Source: Niveibacterium sp. SC-1
GTDB lineage: Bacteria; Pseudomonadota; Gammaproteobacteria; Burkholderiales; Rhodocyclaceae
Direction of reading: 5' to 3'
Length of the DNA stretch: 64,000 nucleotides
Assembly (NCBI RefSeq): GCF_038235435.1
Contig: NZ_CP151275.1
Coordinates: 4,526,001-4,590,000 of the forward strand
Notes under the pieces: generated by a model
The model's input: only the letters and a program-made list of their open reading frames with translations
The model's database searches: none
What the model was told of the DNA's origin: nothing
In this document: positions 1-7,994 of the stretch, piece after piece
How the letters are laid out: every line of letters starts with the position of its first letter
Numbering within the stretch: the first letter of the stretch is position 1
Program-made: the position numbers and the translations under genes

Positions 1-585
1 GACGGCGAGGCCTGGCGCTTCGAGGAGTGCCTCAGCCGCGCGGCCTTTCCGGTGCTGATCTTCGGTGGTGGCCATGTGGGCACGGCGCTCGTAGACACGC
101 TGTTGCCGGTGGGCGCGCAGATCACCTGGGTGGACACCCGCGACGCGCAGATGCCCGAGCGCGCCGGGGTGAGCAAGGTGATTACCGACACGCCCGAATC
201 GGAGGTGGACGACGCGCCGCCGGGCAGTTACTTCCTCATCCTCACCCACAGTCACGCGCTCGACCTCGAGCTGGTGGCGCGGGTCTTCCGTCGCAGCGAC
301 TACGCCTACTTCGGCCTCATCGGCTCGCGCACCAAGCGCAAGCTCTTCGAGCCCCGGCTCGCGGCGCGCGGCGTGCCGGCCGAGCGCCTGGCCGAGCTCA
401 CCTGTCCAATCGGAATCCCCGGCATCCGCGGCAAGGAGCCCGCCGTGATCGCCATCGCGGTGGTGGCACAGCTCTTGCAGATCCGTGAGGCACGCGGGGT
501 CTTGCAGCGGGCAGCGAAGCCTGCGGCGCTCGCAGGCCCGGTCGACGGACGGTCCCGACGCCCCGCGGCCCCAGGACGGGAGTGA
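1..585 (+). CDS. xdhC: XdhC, xanthine dehydrogenase maturation factor (C-terminal part)
   Basis: The reading frame is open from the first base, so the N-terminus lies outside the window; 194 residues remain. The visible part is the XdhC Rossmann-like domain: the nucleotide-binding motif LIFGGGHVG (about residues 19-27 here), then LTHSHALDLE, then the family hallmark FGLIGSRTKR and the GIPGIRGKEPAVIAIAVVAQLL segment near the end. XdhC binds molybdenum cofactor and helps insert the sulfurated cofactor into xanthine dehydrogenase in the cytoplasm. The structural genes xdhA and xdhB are usually directly upstream, which would be left of the window (inference). Its stop lies just before the next start, and a purine-type ABC transporter follows, consistent with a purine-catabolism operon. 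Confidence 0.93.
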   Translation, partial: DGEAWRFEECLSRAAFPVLIFGGGHVGTALVDTLLPVGAQITWVDTRDAQMPERAGVSKVITDTPESEVDDAPPGSYFLILTHSHALDLELVARVFRRSDYAYFGLIGSRTKRKLFEPRLAARGVPAERLAELTCPIGIPGIRGKEPAVIAIAVVAQLLQIREARGVLQRAAKPAALAGPVDGRSRRPAAPGRE

Positions 586-590
586 GCATC

Positions 591-1091
591 ATGCGTCTGC
601 GCTGCTGGAATTCGGTTTGGCTCGATGGCGAGTTCTCGCCCGAGCGCGGTCAGGTACGGCAGAAGCTGGTCGCCCGGCCGCGCCACACGAATCGTCCGCT
701 GGTGGGTTGGTATGCGGTAGAGAAGACACGCAACGGCGAACGCGTGCCGCTGGCCCTGTACGGTGACCGCGACACGATCTACTTCCAGGCGGGCAAGCAA
801 CGTTGGCCCCTGCAGCAACCCGGCCTCAGCCTCGAGTACGAGCGCCTGCCCGACCAGCGACATTCGCGCTTCGTGGTGCGCGAGAACGGCCGCGAAAGCT
901 GGGAGATCGTGTACGCCCATAACGTGCGCGCCTTCCTCTCGGTTGCCGACCCCGCCTACGATCCGCAGGAATTCGAGAACGATCACTTTCTCTTCTTCAT
1001 CGCCACCCATGCCGTGAAGGCCGACTGGCAGGCCGCCGCGCTGGCGCGCTGGACCATCCCCGCAGAGACCCGAAGATCAGCCACCGGCTGA
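591..1091 (+). CDS. Conserved hypothetical protein in the purine operon
   Basis: I do not recognise this 166-residue protein. It has no signal peptide or membrane segment. It starts MRLRCWNSVWLDG and is rich in Arg, Trp and Tyr. The ATG at 591 has a GGGAG ribosome site eight bases upstream. A GTG at 582, overlapping the xdhC stop, is an alternative start. The gene sits six bases after xdhC and eight bases before the ABC ATPase, all on one strand, so co-transcription is likely. That placement suggests an accessory role in purine uptake or xanthine dehydrogenase maturation, but nothing in the sequence proves it. Confidence 0.72.
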   Translation: MRLRCWNSVWLDGEFSPERGQVRQKLVARPRHTNRPLVGWYAVEKTRNGERVPLALYGDRDTIYFQAGKQRWPLQQPGLSLEYERLPDQRHSRFVVRENGRESWEIVYAHNVRAFLSVADPAYDPQEFENDHFLFFIATHAVKADWQAAALARWTIPAETRRSATG

Positions 1092-1098
1092 AGACAAG

Positions 1099-2658
1099 AT
1101 GACCACGCCACCGCAGCCCGACAACACCAGCAGCGAGCCGCGACTCCAGCTGCTCAACATCACCAAGCGCTATCCCAGCGTGGTGGCCAACGACAGCGTC
1201 AGCCTCACCGTGCAGCCCGGCAGCATCCATGCAGTGCTGGGCGAGAACGGCGCGGGCAAGAGCACGCTGATGAAGATCATCTACGGCTCGGTCGAGGCCG
1301 ACGCCGGCGAGATCATGTGGAACGGCCGCCAGGTGAGCATCGCCAGTCCGGCCGCGGCGCGTGCGCTGGGCATCGGCATGGTGTTCCAGCACTTCTCGCT
1401 GTTCGAGACGCTCAGCGTGGTGGAGAACATCGCGCTCGCCCTCGGTGGCGACTTTGATCTCGCGGCCTTGGGCGAACGGGTACGCAGCGTGTCCGAACGC
1501 TATGGGCTGCCGCTGGATCCGCAGCGCCTGGTGCACAGCCTCTCGGTGGGCGAACGCCAGCGCGTGGAGATCGTGCGCTGCCTGCTGCAGAACCCGCAGC
1601 TCCTGATCCTCGATGAGCCGACCTCGGTGCTCACGCCGCAGGCGGTGAAGAAGCTTTTCGAAACCTTGCGCCAGCTCGCCTCCGAAGGCGTGAGCATCCT
1701 CTATATCAGCCACAAGCTCGACGAGATCCGGGCGCTCTGCGACACCGCCACGGTGATGCGCGGAGGCCGTGTCACCGGCGAGACCGATCCGCGCGGCGAA
1801 ACCTCGGCAAGCCTCGCCCGCATGATGATCGGCCGCGAGCTGCCGGTCTGCCATGCGCCGGCCTATCACGGCGACACCCAGCCGGTGCTCTCGCTCAGGA
1901 ACCTGAGCCTGGAGGCGGAGGACGCTTTCGGCACGCGGCTCTCCGAGATCTCGCTCACCGTGCACAGCGGCGAGGTCGTCGGCATCGCAGGCATCTCGGG
2001 CAACGGCCAGGCGGAGTTGCTCGCCGCCCTCTCGGGCGAGCGTGCCAGCAGCAAGGAGGCGGTCTTGCTGGGCAATGCGCCGGTGGGGCATCTGGACGCC
2101 GGCAAGCGGCGCGACCTCGGGCTCGTCTTCGTCCCGGAAGAACGCCTGGGCCGCGGCGCGGTGCCGGCCATGTCGCTCACCGACAATGCGCTGCTCACCG
2201 CGCATCGCGAAGGCCTGGTGAAGAAGGGCCTGCGCCGCTTCGACGCCGCACGCGACTTCGCGCGCCGCTGCATCGAACGCTTCGACGTGCGCTGCGGTGG
2301 CGAGGGCGCGGCCGCGCGCAGCCTCTCCGGCGGCAATCTGCAGAAATTCATCGTCGGGCGCGAGATCATGCTCTCGCCCAAGGTCATGGTCGTGGCGCAA
2401 CCCACCTGGGGCGTGGACGTCGGGGCGTCGGCCTTCCTGCGCCAGACCCTGCTCGACCTGTCGCGTAGCGGGGTAGGTGTGCTGGTGATTTCCGAGGAGC
2501 TGGAAGAGTTGTTCGAGATCTGCGACCGCATCGCGGTGCTCGCCGGCGGACGCCTCTCCGAGGCCGTGCCGCGCCACACCACCGACGCCGAGGCGATCGG
2601 GCTCAAGATGGCCGGCCTCTTCGGCGACTCGACCCCGACGGAGGTGGCCCATGCTTGA
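1099..2658 (+). CDS. Nucleoside/nucleobase (BMP-type) ABC transporter, double ATPase subunit
   Basis: This 519-residue protein has two tandem ABC domains, as in NupA/YufO-type importers that work with BMP-family binding proteins. Domain 1 is complete: Walker [10 protein letters not shown] near residue 50, signature LSVGERQRVE near 153, Walker B LLILDEPT near 173. Domain 2 is degenerate, as is normal for the family: its P-loop region reads GISGNGQ, the signature is LSGGNLQK, and the Walker B region reads VVAQPTWGVD, with Gln in place of the usual acidic residue. It overlaps the following permease by eight bases. With xdhC upstream and a purine deaminase downstream, the substrate is probably a purine base or nucleoside (inference). 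Confidence 0.9.
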   Translation: MTTPPQPDNTSSEPRLQLLNITKRYPSVVANDSVSLTVQPGSIHAVLGENGAGKSTLMKIIYGSVEADAGEIMWNGRQVSIASPAAARALGIGMVFQHFSLFETLSVVENIALALGGDFDLAALGERVRSVSERYGLPLDPQRLVHSLSVGERQRVEIVRCLLQNPQLLILDEPTSVLTPQAVKKLFETLRQLASEGVSILYISHKLDEIRALCDTATVMRGGRVTGETDPRGETSASLARMMIGRELPVCHAPAYHGDTQPVLSLRNLSLEAEDAFGTRLSEISLTVHSGEVVGIAGISGNGQAELLAALSGERASSKEAVLLGNAPVGHLDAGKRRDLGLVFVPEERLGRGAVPAMSLTDNALLTAHREGLVKKGLRRFDAARDFARRCIERFDVRCGGEGAAARSLSGGNLQKFIVGREIMLSPKVMVVAQPTWGVDVGASAFLRQTLLDLSRSGVGVLVISEELEELFEICDRIAVLAGGRLSEAVPRHTTDAEAIGLKMAGLFGDSTPTEVAHA

Positions 2659-3829
2659 GCCGCGTCCCAATCCCTCGCGCAAGATGCAGCTGGCTTCGCC
2701 GCTGATCGCGATCGCGCTCACGCTGTTCGTCGGCGGCAATCTTTTCATCGCGCTCCACAAGTCGCCGCTGGATGCCTTCCGCGTTTTCTTCATCGAACCG
2801 CTGTCCACCGCCAACGGCTGGAGCGAACTCGCGATCAAGGCCGGACCGCTGATTCTCATCGCGCAAGGCCTGGCGATCGGCTTTCGCGCGCGCATCTTCA
2901 ACATCGGCGCCGAAGGCCAGCTCATCATGGGCGCGATCTGCGGCGGTGGCATCGCGATCTGGCTCGATGGCGTGGACAGCGCCTGGGTGCTGCCCCTGAT
3001 GGTGCTCGCCGGGGCGGTCGGCGGGGGCCTCTGGGGCGCGCTGCCGGCCTGGCTCAAGACGCACTTCAACGCCGAGGAGACGCTCACGACGCTCATGCTC
3101 AGCTACGTCGCGAGCTTCCTGCTCTCCTGGCTGGTGAGCTCGCCCTGGCGCGATCCGGGCGGCATGAACTTTCCGCAGTCGGTAATGTTCGGCGACCCGG
3201 CGCTCTTCTCCATGCTCTTCGAGGGCATGCGGGTGAACACCTCGATCTTCATCGTGATCGCCGCGGTGCTGGTGTTCTGGGTCTTCGTCACCAAGAGCTT
3301 CCTCGCCTACCAGCTCACCGTGGGTGGCCAGGCCCCGCAGGCCGCGCGCTACGCCGGCTTCTCCTCGCGTCGCACGGTGTGGGTGAGCCTGGTGGTCTCG
3401 GGCGTCACCGCGGGACTCGCGGGCGTCGGCGAAGTCGCCGGCCCGATCGGCCAGCTCAACCTCAACATCTCGCCCGGCTACGGCTATGCCGCCATCATCG
3501 TCGCCTGGATAGGCCGTCTGCATCCGGTCGGCATCGTGCTCTCGGGCCTCCTGATGGCGCTGATCTACCTCGGTGGCGAGGCGGCGCAGGTAACGCTGCA
3601 ACTGCCCGCCGCGATCACCGGCCTCTTCCAGGGCCTGCTGCTCTTTTTCCTCCTGGGCTGCGACGTCTTCATCGACTATCGCCTGCGCCGCCACAAACGC
3701 AAGAAGCGCATCGCCCCGACCCCTGCGGTGCGCGGACCGGAAACACCGGACGCGCCCGAGACCGCGATGGTCCCCGAACCCACCGCAGCCCCGCTGCGCA
3801 CCGCCAGCATCCAGGGAGAGCGGGCATGA
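2651..3829 (+). CDS. ABC transporter permease, nucleoside/purine type (first subunit)
   Basis: This 392-residue inner-membrane permease has about eight to ten hydrophobic helices, beginning LIAIALTLFVGG near residue 18. It carries the conserved BMP-importer segment GFRARIFNIGAEGQLIMGA, which packs against the ATPase. The larger permease of YufP/NupB type is normally paired with a shorter one, which follows here. The C-terminus is a basic, then Pro/Ala-rich tail after residue 345 and looks non-conserved. The start codon lies inside the end of the ATPase gene and the stop overlaps the next start as ATGA, which indicates translational coupling. Confidence 0.9.
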   Translation: MLEPRPNPSRKMQLASPLIAIALTLFVGGNLFIALHKSPLDAFRVFFIEPLSTANGWSELAIKAGPLILIAQGLAIGFRARIFNIGAEGQLIMGAICGGGIAIWLDGVDSAWVLPLMVLAGAVGGGLWGALPAWLKTHFNAEETLTTLMLSYVASFLLSWLVSSPWRDPGGMNFPQSVMFGDPALFSMLFEGMRVNTSIFIVIAAVLVFWVFVTKSFLAYQLTVGGQAPQAARYAGFSSRRTVWVSLVVSGVTAGLAGVGEVAGPIGQLNLNISPGYGYAAIIVAWIGRLHPVGIVLSGLLMALIYLGGEAAQVTLQLPAAITGLFQGLLLFFLLGCDVFIDYRLRRHKRKKRIAPTPAVRGPETPDAPETAMVPEPTAAPLRTASIQGERA

Positions 3830-4752
3830 TCGAACACCTCATCCCCATCCTCATCGGCACCCTGGGTGCGGCCACGCCGCTGGTGCTCGCGGGCCTTGGC
3901 GAGCTCGTCACCGAGAAGAGCGGCGTCCTCAACCTGGGCGTGGAAGGCATGATGCTGATCGGCGCGGTCGCCGGCTTCGCCTGTGCGGTGGAGACCGGTG
4001 GCGGCGCGGGCGCGGGGCTTGTCGCGGGTGCGATCGCCGGCATGGGTGCAGCGCTTCTCTTCGCGGTAATCGTGCTTTCGCTCGCGGCCAACCAGGCGGC
4101 GGCGGGGCTCGCGCTCACCATCTTCGGCATCGGGCTCTCGGCCTTCATCGGCCAGAGCTATGTGAGCTACAGCCTGCCCGGCCTCAAGCCCTGGGCGATC
4201 CCCGGTCTGTCGTCCATCCCGGTGGTCGGACCCATCTTCTTCCGCCAGGACTTCGTGGTGTATCTGTCCTTCGCGCTCTTCGGCCTGGTCTGGTGGGTGC
4301 TCGCCCGCACCCGCCTCGGGCTGCTGCTGCGCGCGGTCGGCGAGTCGCCCGAATCGGCCCATGCGATCGGCTTCCCGGTGATCGCGATCCGCTACGGCGC
4401 CGTGCTCTTCGGCGGCGCGATGGCGGGGATGGCAGGCGCTTACCTCTCCTGCGTCTACACCCCGTTGTGGGTGCAAAACATGACGGCCGGCCGCGGCTGG
4501 ATCGCCGTAGCCTTGGTGGTCTTCGCAACCTGGAAACCGCTGCGCCTGCTGCTGGGCGCCTGGCTCTTCGGCGGCGTGACCATCCTGCAGCTGCATGCGC
4601 AGGGCCTGGGCATCGCCGTGCCTTCGCAATTGCTCTCCGCCCTGCCCTATGTGGCCACGGTGCTGGTGCTGGTGCTGATCTCGCGCGACCGCAAGCTCCT
4701 GCAGCTCAACCTGCCGGCTTCGCTGGGCAAACCCTTCCTGCCCGGCTCCTGA
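3826..4752 (+). CDS. ABC transporter permease, nucleoside/purine type (second subunit)
   Basis: This 308-residue membrane protein starts MIEHLIPILIGTLG at the ATG that overlaps the previous stop; longer readings to the left are antiparallel noise from the first permease frame. It has the diagnostic pattern of the short BMP-importer permease: ATPLVLAGLGELVTEKSGVLNLGVEGMM at residues 12-40, followed by repeated hydrophobic helices. It completes the ATPase-permease-permease set. No binding protein gene is adjacent; the best candidate in the window is the BMP-family gene at 45339-46415. Confidence 0.9.
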   Translation: MIEHLIPILIGTLGAATPLVLAGLGELVTEKSGVLNLGVEGMMLIGAVAGFACAVETGGGAGAGLVAGAIAGMGAALLFAVIVLSLAANQAAAGLALTIFGIGLSAFIGQSYVSYSLPGLKPWAIPGLSSIPVVGPIFFRQDFVVYLSFALFGLVWWVLARTRLGLLLRAVGESPESAHAIGFPVIAIRYGAVLFGGAMAGMAGAYLSCVYTPLWVQNMTAGRGWIAVALVVFATWKPLRLLLGAWLFGGVTILQLHAQGLGIAVPSQLLSALPYVATVLVLVLISRDRKLLQLNLPASLGKPFLPGS

Positions 4753-4774
4753 TCCTGCATCCTTTGCGTTCCCC

Positions 4775-4796
4775 GACAGCACCTGCGGGTGCTGTC
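4775..4796 (+). terminator. Hairpin after the purine ABC operon
   Basis: GACAGCACC and GGTGCTGTC form a perfect 9-bp stem with a TGCG tetraloop, 23 bases after the permease stop and 44 bases before the deaminase start. Only a weak T-rich tail follows (GTGCTTTG), so it may attenuate rather than stop transcription into the deaminase gene. Confidence 0.55.
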
Positions 4797-4839
4797 GTGC
4801 TTTGTGGGGCGTACCCCTTCGTTCATCCGGACCTCCGCC

Positions 4840-6195
4840 ATGCCGACCCTTTTGCTCAAGAACGCCCAGACTCTCGTCACCATGGATGCGCAGCGGCGCG
4901 AGATTGCCGGCGGCGGCGTCTTCATCCGCGATGGGGTGATCGAGGCGGTGGGTGCCGATACCGATCTGCCGACGCAGGCCGACGAAGTGATCGACCTCGC
5001 CGGCCATGTGCTGACGCCCGGCCTGGTTAACACGCACCACCACATGTACCAGAGCCTCACCCGGGCGATTCCCGCGGCCCAGGATGCCGAGCTCTTCGAC
5101 TGGCTCAAGACGCTCTACCCGATCTGGGCGCGTCTCACGCCGGAGGCGATCCGCGTCTCTACGCTCACCGCGATGGCCGAGCTGATCCTCTCCGGCTGCA
5201 CCACTTCTTCGGACCATCTCTACATCTATCCGAACGGCAGCCGGCTCGACGACGCGATCGCCTCCGCGGTGGAGATCGGCATGCGCTTTACCGCCAGCCG
5301 CGGCAGCATGAGTGTCGGCGAATCCAAGGGCGGCCTGCCGCCGGACAGCGTGGTGGAAGACGAGGGCGCGATCCTCACCGACACCCGGCGCCTGATCGAG
5401 ACCTATCACGACGCCCGCCGCCACGCGATGGTGCAGGTGGCGGTGGCACCCTGCTCGCCCTTCTCGGTGAGTCGCGAGCTGATGCGCGAATCGGCCACGC
5501 TCGCACGCGCCTACGGCGTGCGCCTGCACACCCACCTCGCCGAGAACGACAAGGACATCAGCTACAGCCGCGAAGTCTTCGGCATGACGCCCGCCGAGTA
5601 CGCCGAGTCGCTCGGCTGGACCGGGCACGACGTCTGGCATGCGCACTGCGTGAAGCTGGACGAACCCGGCATCGCACTCTTCGGCCGCAGCGGCACCGGC
5701 GTCGCGCATTGCCCCTGTTCAAACATGCGGCTCGCCTCGGGCATCGCACCGATTCCCGCGATGCGCGCGGCCGGCGTGCCGGTGGGCCTGGGCGTGGACG
5801 GCTCGGCGTCCAACGACGGCGCGCACATGCTGGGCGAGGCACGCCAGGCCATGCTGCTCGCCCGCGTCGGCCACGGCCCCGCCGCCATGAGCGCGCGCCA
5901 GGCACTGGAGCTGGCGACGCTGGGCGGTGCACGGGTACTCGGCCGCGACGACATCGGCGCGCTCGCACCGGGCATGAGCGCCGACTGCGTCGCCTTCAAA
6001 CTCACCGGCCCTGGCTTCGCCGGCGGCGCGGTGCACGACGCGGTAGCGGCCCTGCTCTTCTGCACGCCGCCGCAGGTGAACTGGTCGGTGATCAACGGCC
6101 GGGTCGTCGTGCGCGAAGGCGCGCTCACCAGCATCGACCTGCCGGTGGTGCTGGAACGACACGATGCGATCGCCCGCGCGATGTGCGCGGGCTAA
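4840..6195 (+). CDS. 8-oxoguanine / guanine deaminase, amidohydrolase family
   Basis: This 451-residue protein has the metal-dependent amidohydrolase layout. It shows the N-terminal HxH metal pair in NTHHHMYQ near residue 63, HTHLAEND near 230, HAHCVKL near 265 and the catalytic Asp in LGVDGSASND near 315. The sequence matches the group annotated as 8-oxoguanine deaminase and related guanine deaminases, which convert the purine amine to urate or xanthine. I chose the ATG giving MPTLLLKNAQTLVTMD because the preceding 17 codons are non-conserved and overlap the intergenic hairpin region. It follows a purine importer, so deamination of imported purine is a coherent role. Discriminating guanine from 8-oxoguanine is not possible by eye. 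Confidence 0.88.
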   Translation: MPTLLLKNAQTLVTMDAQRREIAGGGVFIRDGVIEAVGADTDLPTQADEVIDLAGHVLTPGLVNTHHHMYQSLTRAIPAAQDAELFDWLKTLYPIWARLTPEAIRVSTLTAMAELILSGCTTSSDHLYIYPNGSRLDDAIASAVEIGMRFTASRGSMSVGESKGGLPPDSVVEDEGAILTDTRRLIETYHDARRHAMVQVAVAPCSPFSVSRELMRESATLARAYGVRLHTHLAENDKDISYSREVFGMTPAEYAESLGWTGHDVWHAHCVKLDEPGIALFGRSGTGVAHCPCSNMRLASGIAPIPAMRAAGVPVGLGVDGSASNDGAHMLGEARQAMLLARVGHGPAAMSARQALELATLGGARVLGRDDIGALAPGMSADCVAFKLTGPGFAGGAVHDAVAALLFCTPPQVNWSVINGRVVVREGALTSIDLPVVLERHDAIARAMCAG

Positions 6196-6198
6196 GAC

Positions 6199-6564
6199 TC
6201 AGTTTTTCAGTGGATCGCCGTGCTCGCGGTTGAGTGCGGCGCCGCGACTCACCAGGGCCTCCACGGTCTTCGCATCGAGCCGGTCGGCAGCAGTGAGCTT
6301 CAGGGTGGCCATCTGGAAGCTGCCGCCCGGTTCCAGCCGAGTGTCGAGCTCGCGCATCTGCTGACCGCGCCAGAAACCGAAACTCAGGTGCGCCTTGTGC
6401 GCCTTGAGCAGACAGACCGGCCCCTCGGCGCTGGAATAGATGGGCTGACCCCATTTGAAGTCTTCCGCCAGCCCGGCCGCCAGGCATCGCTGCCGCAGCT
6501 CCCTCGCGAGCGAAGCCTGCCAGCCGCTGAGGCGGGCGAGATAGTCATCCACCTTCGGGTTCAT
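6199..6564 (-). CDS. DUF1801 family protein
   Basis: This 121-residue cytoplasmic protein starts MNPKVDDYLARLSGW and contains the DUF1801 pattern FKWGQPIYSS followed by the aromatic core LSFGFWRGQQM. The family adopts a small alpha/beta fold and its function is unsettled. The start codon overlaps the stop of the upstream DoxX-like gene (ATGA), so the pair is translationally coupled. It ends three bases from the convergent deaminase gene. It is the last gene of a small leftward cluster with DoxX, AHSA1 and ArsR genes, a combination often seen in proteobacteria and actinobacteria. Confidence 0.85.
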   Translation of the reverse strand: MNPKVDDYLARLSGWQASLARELRQRCLAAGLAEDFKWGQPIYSSAEGPVCLLKAHKAHLSFGFWRGQQMRELDTRLEPGGSFQMATLKLTAADRLDAKTVEALVSRGAALNREHGDPLKN

Positions 6565-6971
6565 GCGTCCCTCCTCCAGGGCATCAGCGTCCGCAGGCGC
6601 TCGTCGCGCAACCACACGCCAGCCCACAGGAAGAGCCCCAGGTAGACGCCGAACAGGGTGTGGGAGAAAAGCGGATCGTCGACCCGCGCATGGCTCGCGA
6701 TCGCCCCGCCCATGACCGCGGTCAGGAGCACGGCCCCCAGCATGGCGGTGCGCGGCCAGAGGTAGAGGGCGAGGCTTGCGAGCTCGATCACGCCGACCAC
6801 GCGGCCGAAGCCGGGCGAATAGCCCAGCTGCGCCATCGCGTCGACCACAGGCTGGATCAGCAAGAGCTTGATGACGATGTCGAAGCCGAGGAAGACAACG
6901 ACGAGGCCGAAGAGGACGCGCCCCGCCCATGTGAGCGGGGATGCGCCACGGCGCGGAATGACGGTGGACAT
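6561..6971 (-). CDS. DoxX-like membrane protein
   Basis: This 136-residue protein has four predicted membrane helices, near residues 15-35, 54-72, 78-95 and 103-122, and the DoxX-type sequence LGYSPGFGRVVGVIELASLALYLWPRTA. DoxX-like proteins are small inner-membrane proteins loosely linked to redox stress; a precise activity is not known. It is coupled to the DUF1801 gene and lies 18 bases downstream of the AHSA1-domain gene, so the cluster is very likely one transcription unit under the ArsR-type repressor upstream. Confidence 0.85.
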   Translation of the reverse strand: MSTVIPRRGASPLTWAGRVLFGLVVVFLGFDIVIKLLLIQPVVDAMAQLGYSPGFGRVVGVIELASLALYLWPRTAMLGAVLLTAVMGGAIASHARVDDPLFSHTLFGVYLGLFLWAGVWLRDERLRTLMPWRRDA

Positions 6972-6989
6972 GGTGATCCCTCCGGGACT

Positions 6990-7481
6990 TCAGGACGGCT
7001 GCTGCAGGCGCTGCAGGCAGGCGGACAGGCGCTCGACGCCCTGGCTGACGATGAGGCCGTAGCCCTGGGCGGCGGCGCGATCGCGTTCGGCGACGCTCTC
7101 GAAACGCGCAACCAGGGTCCAGCGCGTGCCGCCCGGAACGCTATCGAGCGTCACTTCATTGGTCACATTGGGCGGACCGCCGCGCGCCGCGGAATCCTCC
7201 GTGCCTTTCCAGACCAGGCGCGCGGGCTCGACGACTTCGACGAACACGCTATTGACGGGAAACTCCTGCCCGCCGGGCGCGCGCATCACGTGATGCCAGA
7301 GTCCACCCGGCCGCACGTCCATGCGGCACACCGGATTGCTGAAGCCCTCGCCGCCAAACCACTCGGCAACATGCTCGGGCGTCGTAAGCGCGGCCCACAC
7401 CAGCTCGCGCGGGGCTTCGAAGACGCGCGTCATGATGAGCACGGGCTGGTCGGGGGGCAGATGGGTCTCGATGGCACTCAT
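6990..7481 (-). CDS. SRPBCC (AHSA1/START-like) domain protein
   Basis: This 163-residue soluble protein shows the AHSA1 signature early: RVFEAPRELVWAALTTPEHVAEWFG at about residues 19-43, then DVRPGGLWHHVMRAPGG and a terminal amphipathic helix. The fold is a hydrophobic ligand-binding cavity; the ligand is unknown. Pairs of an ArsR regulator with an AHSA1 protein, often with a DoxX-like partner, form a recurrent conserved module. Here the gene follows the ArsR gene by 40 bases on the same strand. Confidence 0.88.
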   Translation of the reverse strand: MSAIETHLPPDQPVLIMTRVFEAPRELVWAALTTPEHVAEWFGGEGFSNPVCRMDVRPGGLWHHVMRAPGGQEFPVNSVFVEVVEPARLVWKGTEDSAARGGPPNVTNEVTLDSVPGGTRWTLVARFESVAERDRAAAQGYGLIVSQGVERLSACLQRLQQPS

Positions 7482-7521
7482 GGCAACTCCTGGCGGGGGA
7501 AGGACGACGCCCGGGCGGGCG

Positions 7522-7854
7522 TCAATGGCTGCGCTTCTGCAACTGCTTCAGGTAGGCGGCCAGCTTGTCCGTGCTGGCCTCCCAGAACTGGCGGTAGGAC
7601 TCGATCCAGTCCGACACTTCCTGCAGCGGGGCGGCCTCCAGTCGGCAGGGGCGCCACTGCGCTTCACGGCCGCGGGTGATGAGCCCCGCCTTCTCCAGCA
7701 CCTTCAGGTGTTTTGAGACGGCCGCAAGGCTGATCGCGAAAGGTTCGGCCAGCTCATTGACCGTGGCTTCGCCCTGCGAGAGCCGCGCGAGGAGGCCGCG
7801 TCGGGTCGGGTCGGCCAGGGCGTGCAAGGTGCTGCTGAGGCGATCGGTGGGCAT
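7522..7854 (-). CDS. ArsR/SmtB-type winged-helix repressor
   Basis: This 110-residue DNA-binding protein starts MPTDRLSSTLHALADPTRRGLL and has the ArsR winged helix: ATVNELAEPFAISLAAVSKHLKVLEKAGLI forms the helix-turn-helix and recognition helix (about residues 31-60). It lacks the metal-binding cysteine motif of ArsR and SmtB, so it is likely of the non-metal SdpR-like subgroup. A frame extension to a TTG at 7881 exists, but that TTG sits inside a strong palindrome that looks like the operator, so I use the ATG at 7854. It probably represses its own operon with the AHSA1, DoxX and DUF1801 genes. Confidence 0.87.
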   Translation of the reverse strand: MPTDRLSSTLHALADPTRRGLLARLSQGEATVNELAEPFAISLAAVSKHLKVLEKAGLITRGREAQWRPCRLEAAPLQEVSDWIESYRQFWEASTDKLAAYLKQLQKRSH

Positions 7855-7874
7855 GCGGTCCAAGTGCCTTTTCG

Positions 7875-7896
7875 TATTCAACCACTCGGTAGAATA
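7875..7896 (-). promoter_or_regulatory. Candidate ArsR operator
   Basis: TATTCAACC and GGTAGAATA are near-perfect inverted arms (8 of 9 positions) around a 4-bp spacer, 21 bases upstream of the ArsR start codon. The shape, with ATTCAACC facing GGTTGAAT-like arms, resembles sites I know for ArsR regulators linked to AHSA1 proteins. Autorepression is an inference. Confidence 0.6.
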
Positions 7897-7994
7897 GAAC
7901 GCAGCCCATCACTGTCAAGGAAGAATCAGAAACCGGATCGAGCGTGCGAGGTGCGAGCCCCTCCTGCGGGAACAGAGGCGGGCCTTCCTGTGAT

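Noticed and set aside
997..3096. Long minus-strand open frames over the ABC genes (also 3676-5709)
   Set aside because: They are antisense to strongly conserved genes and have low-complexity His/Ala/Arg/Glu-rich translations, typical of GC-rich shadow frames.
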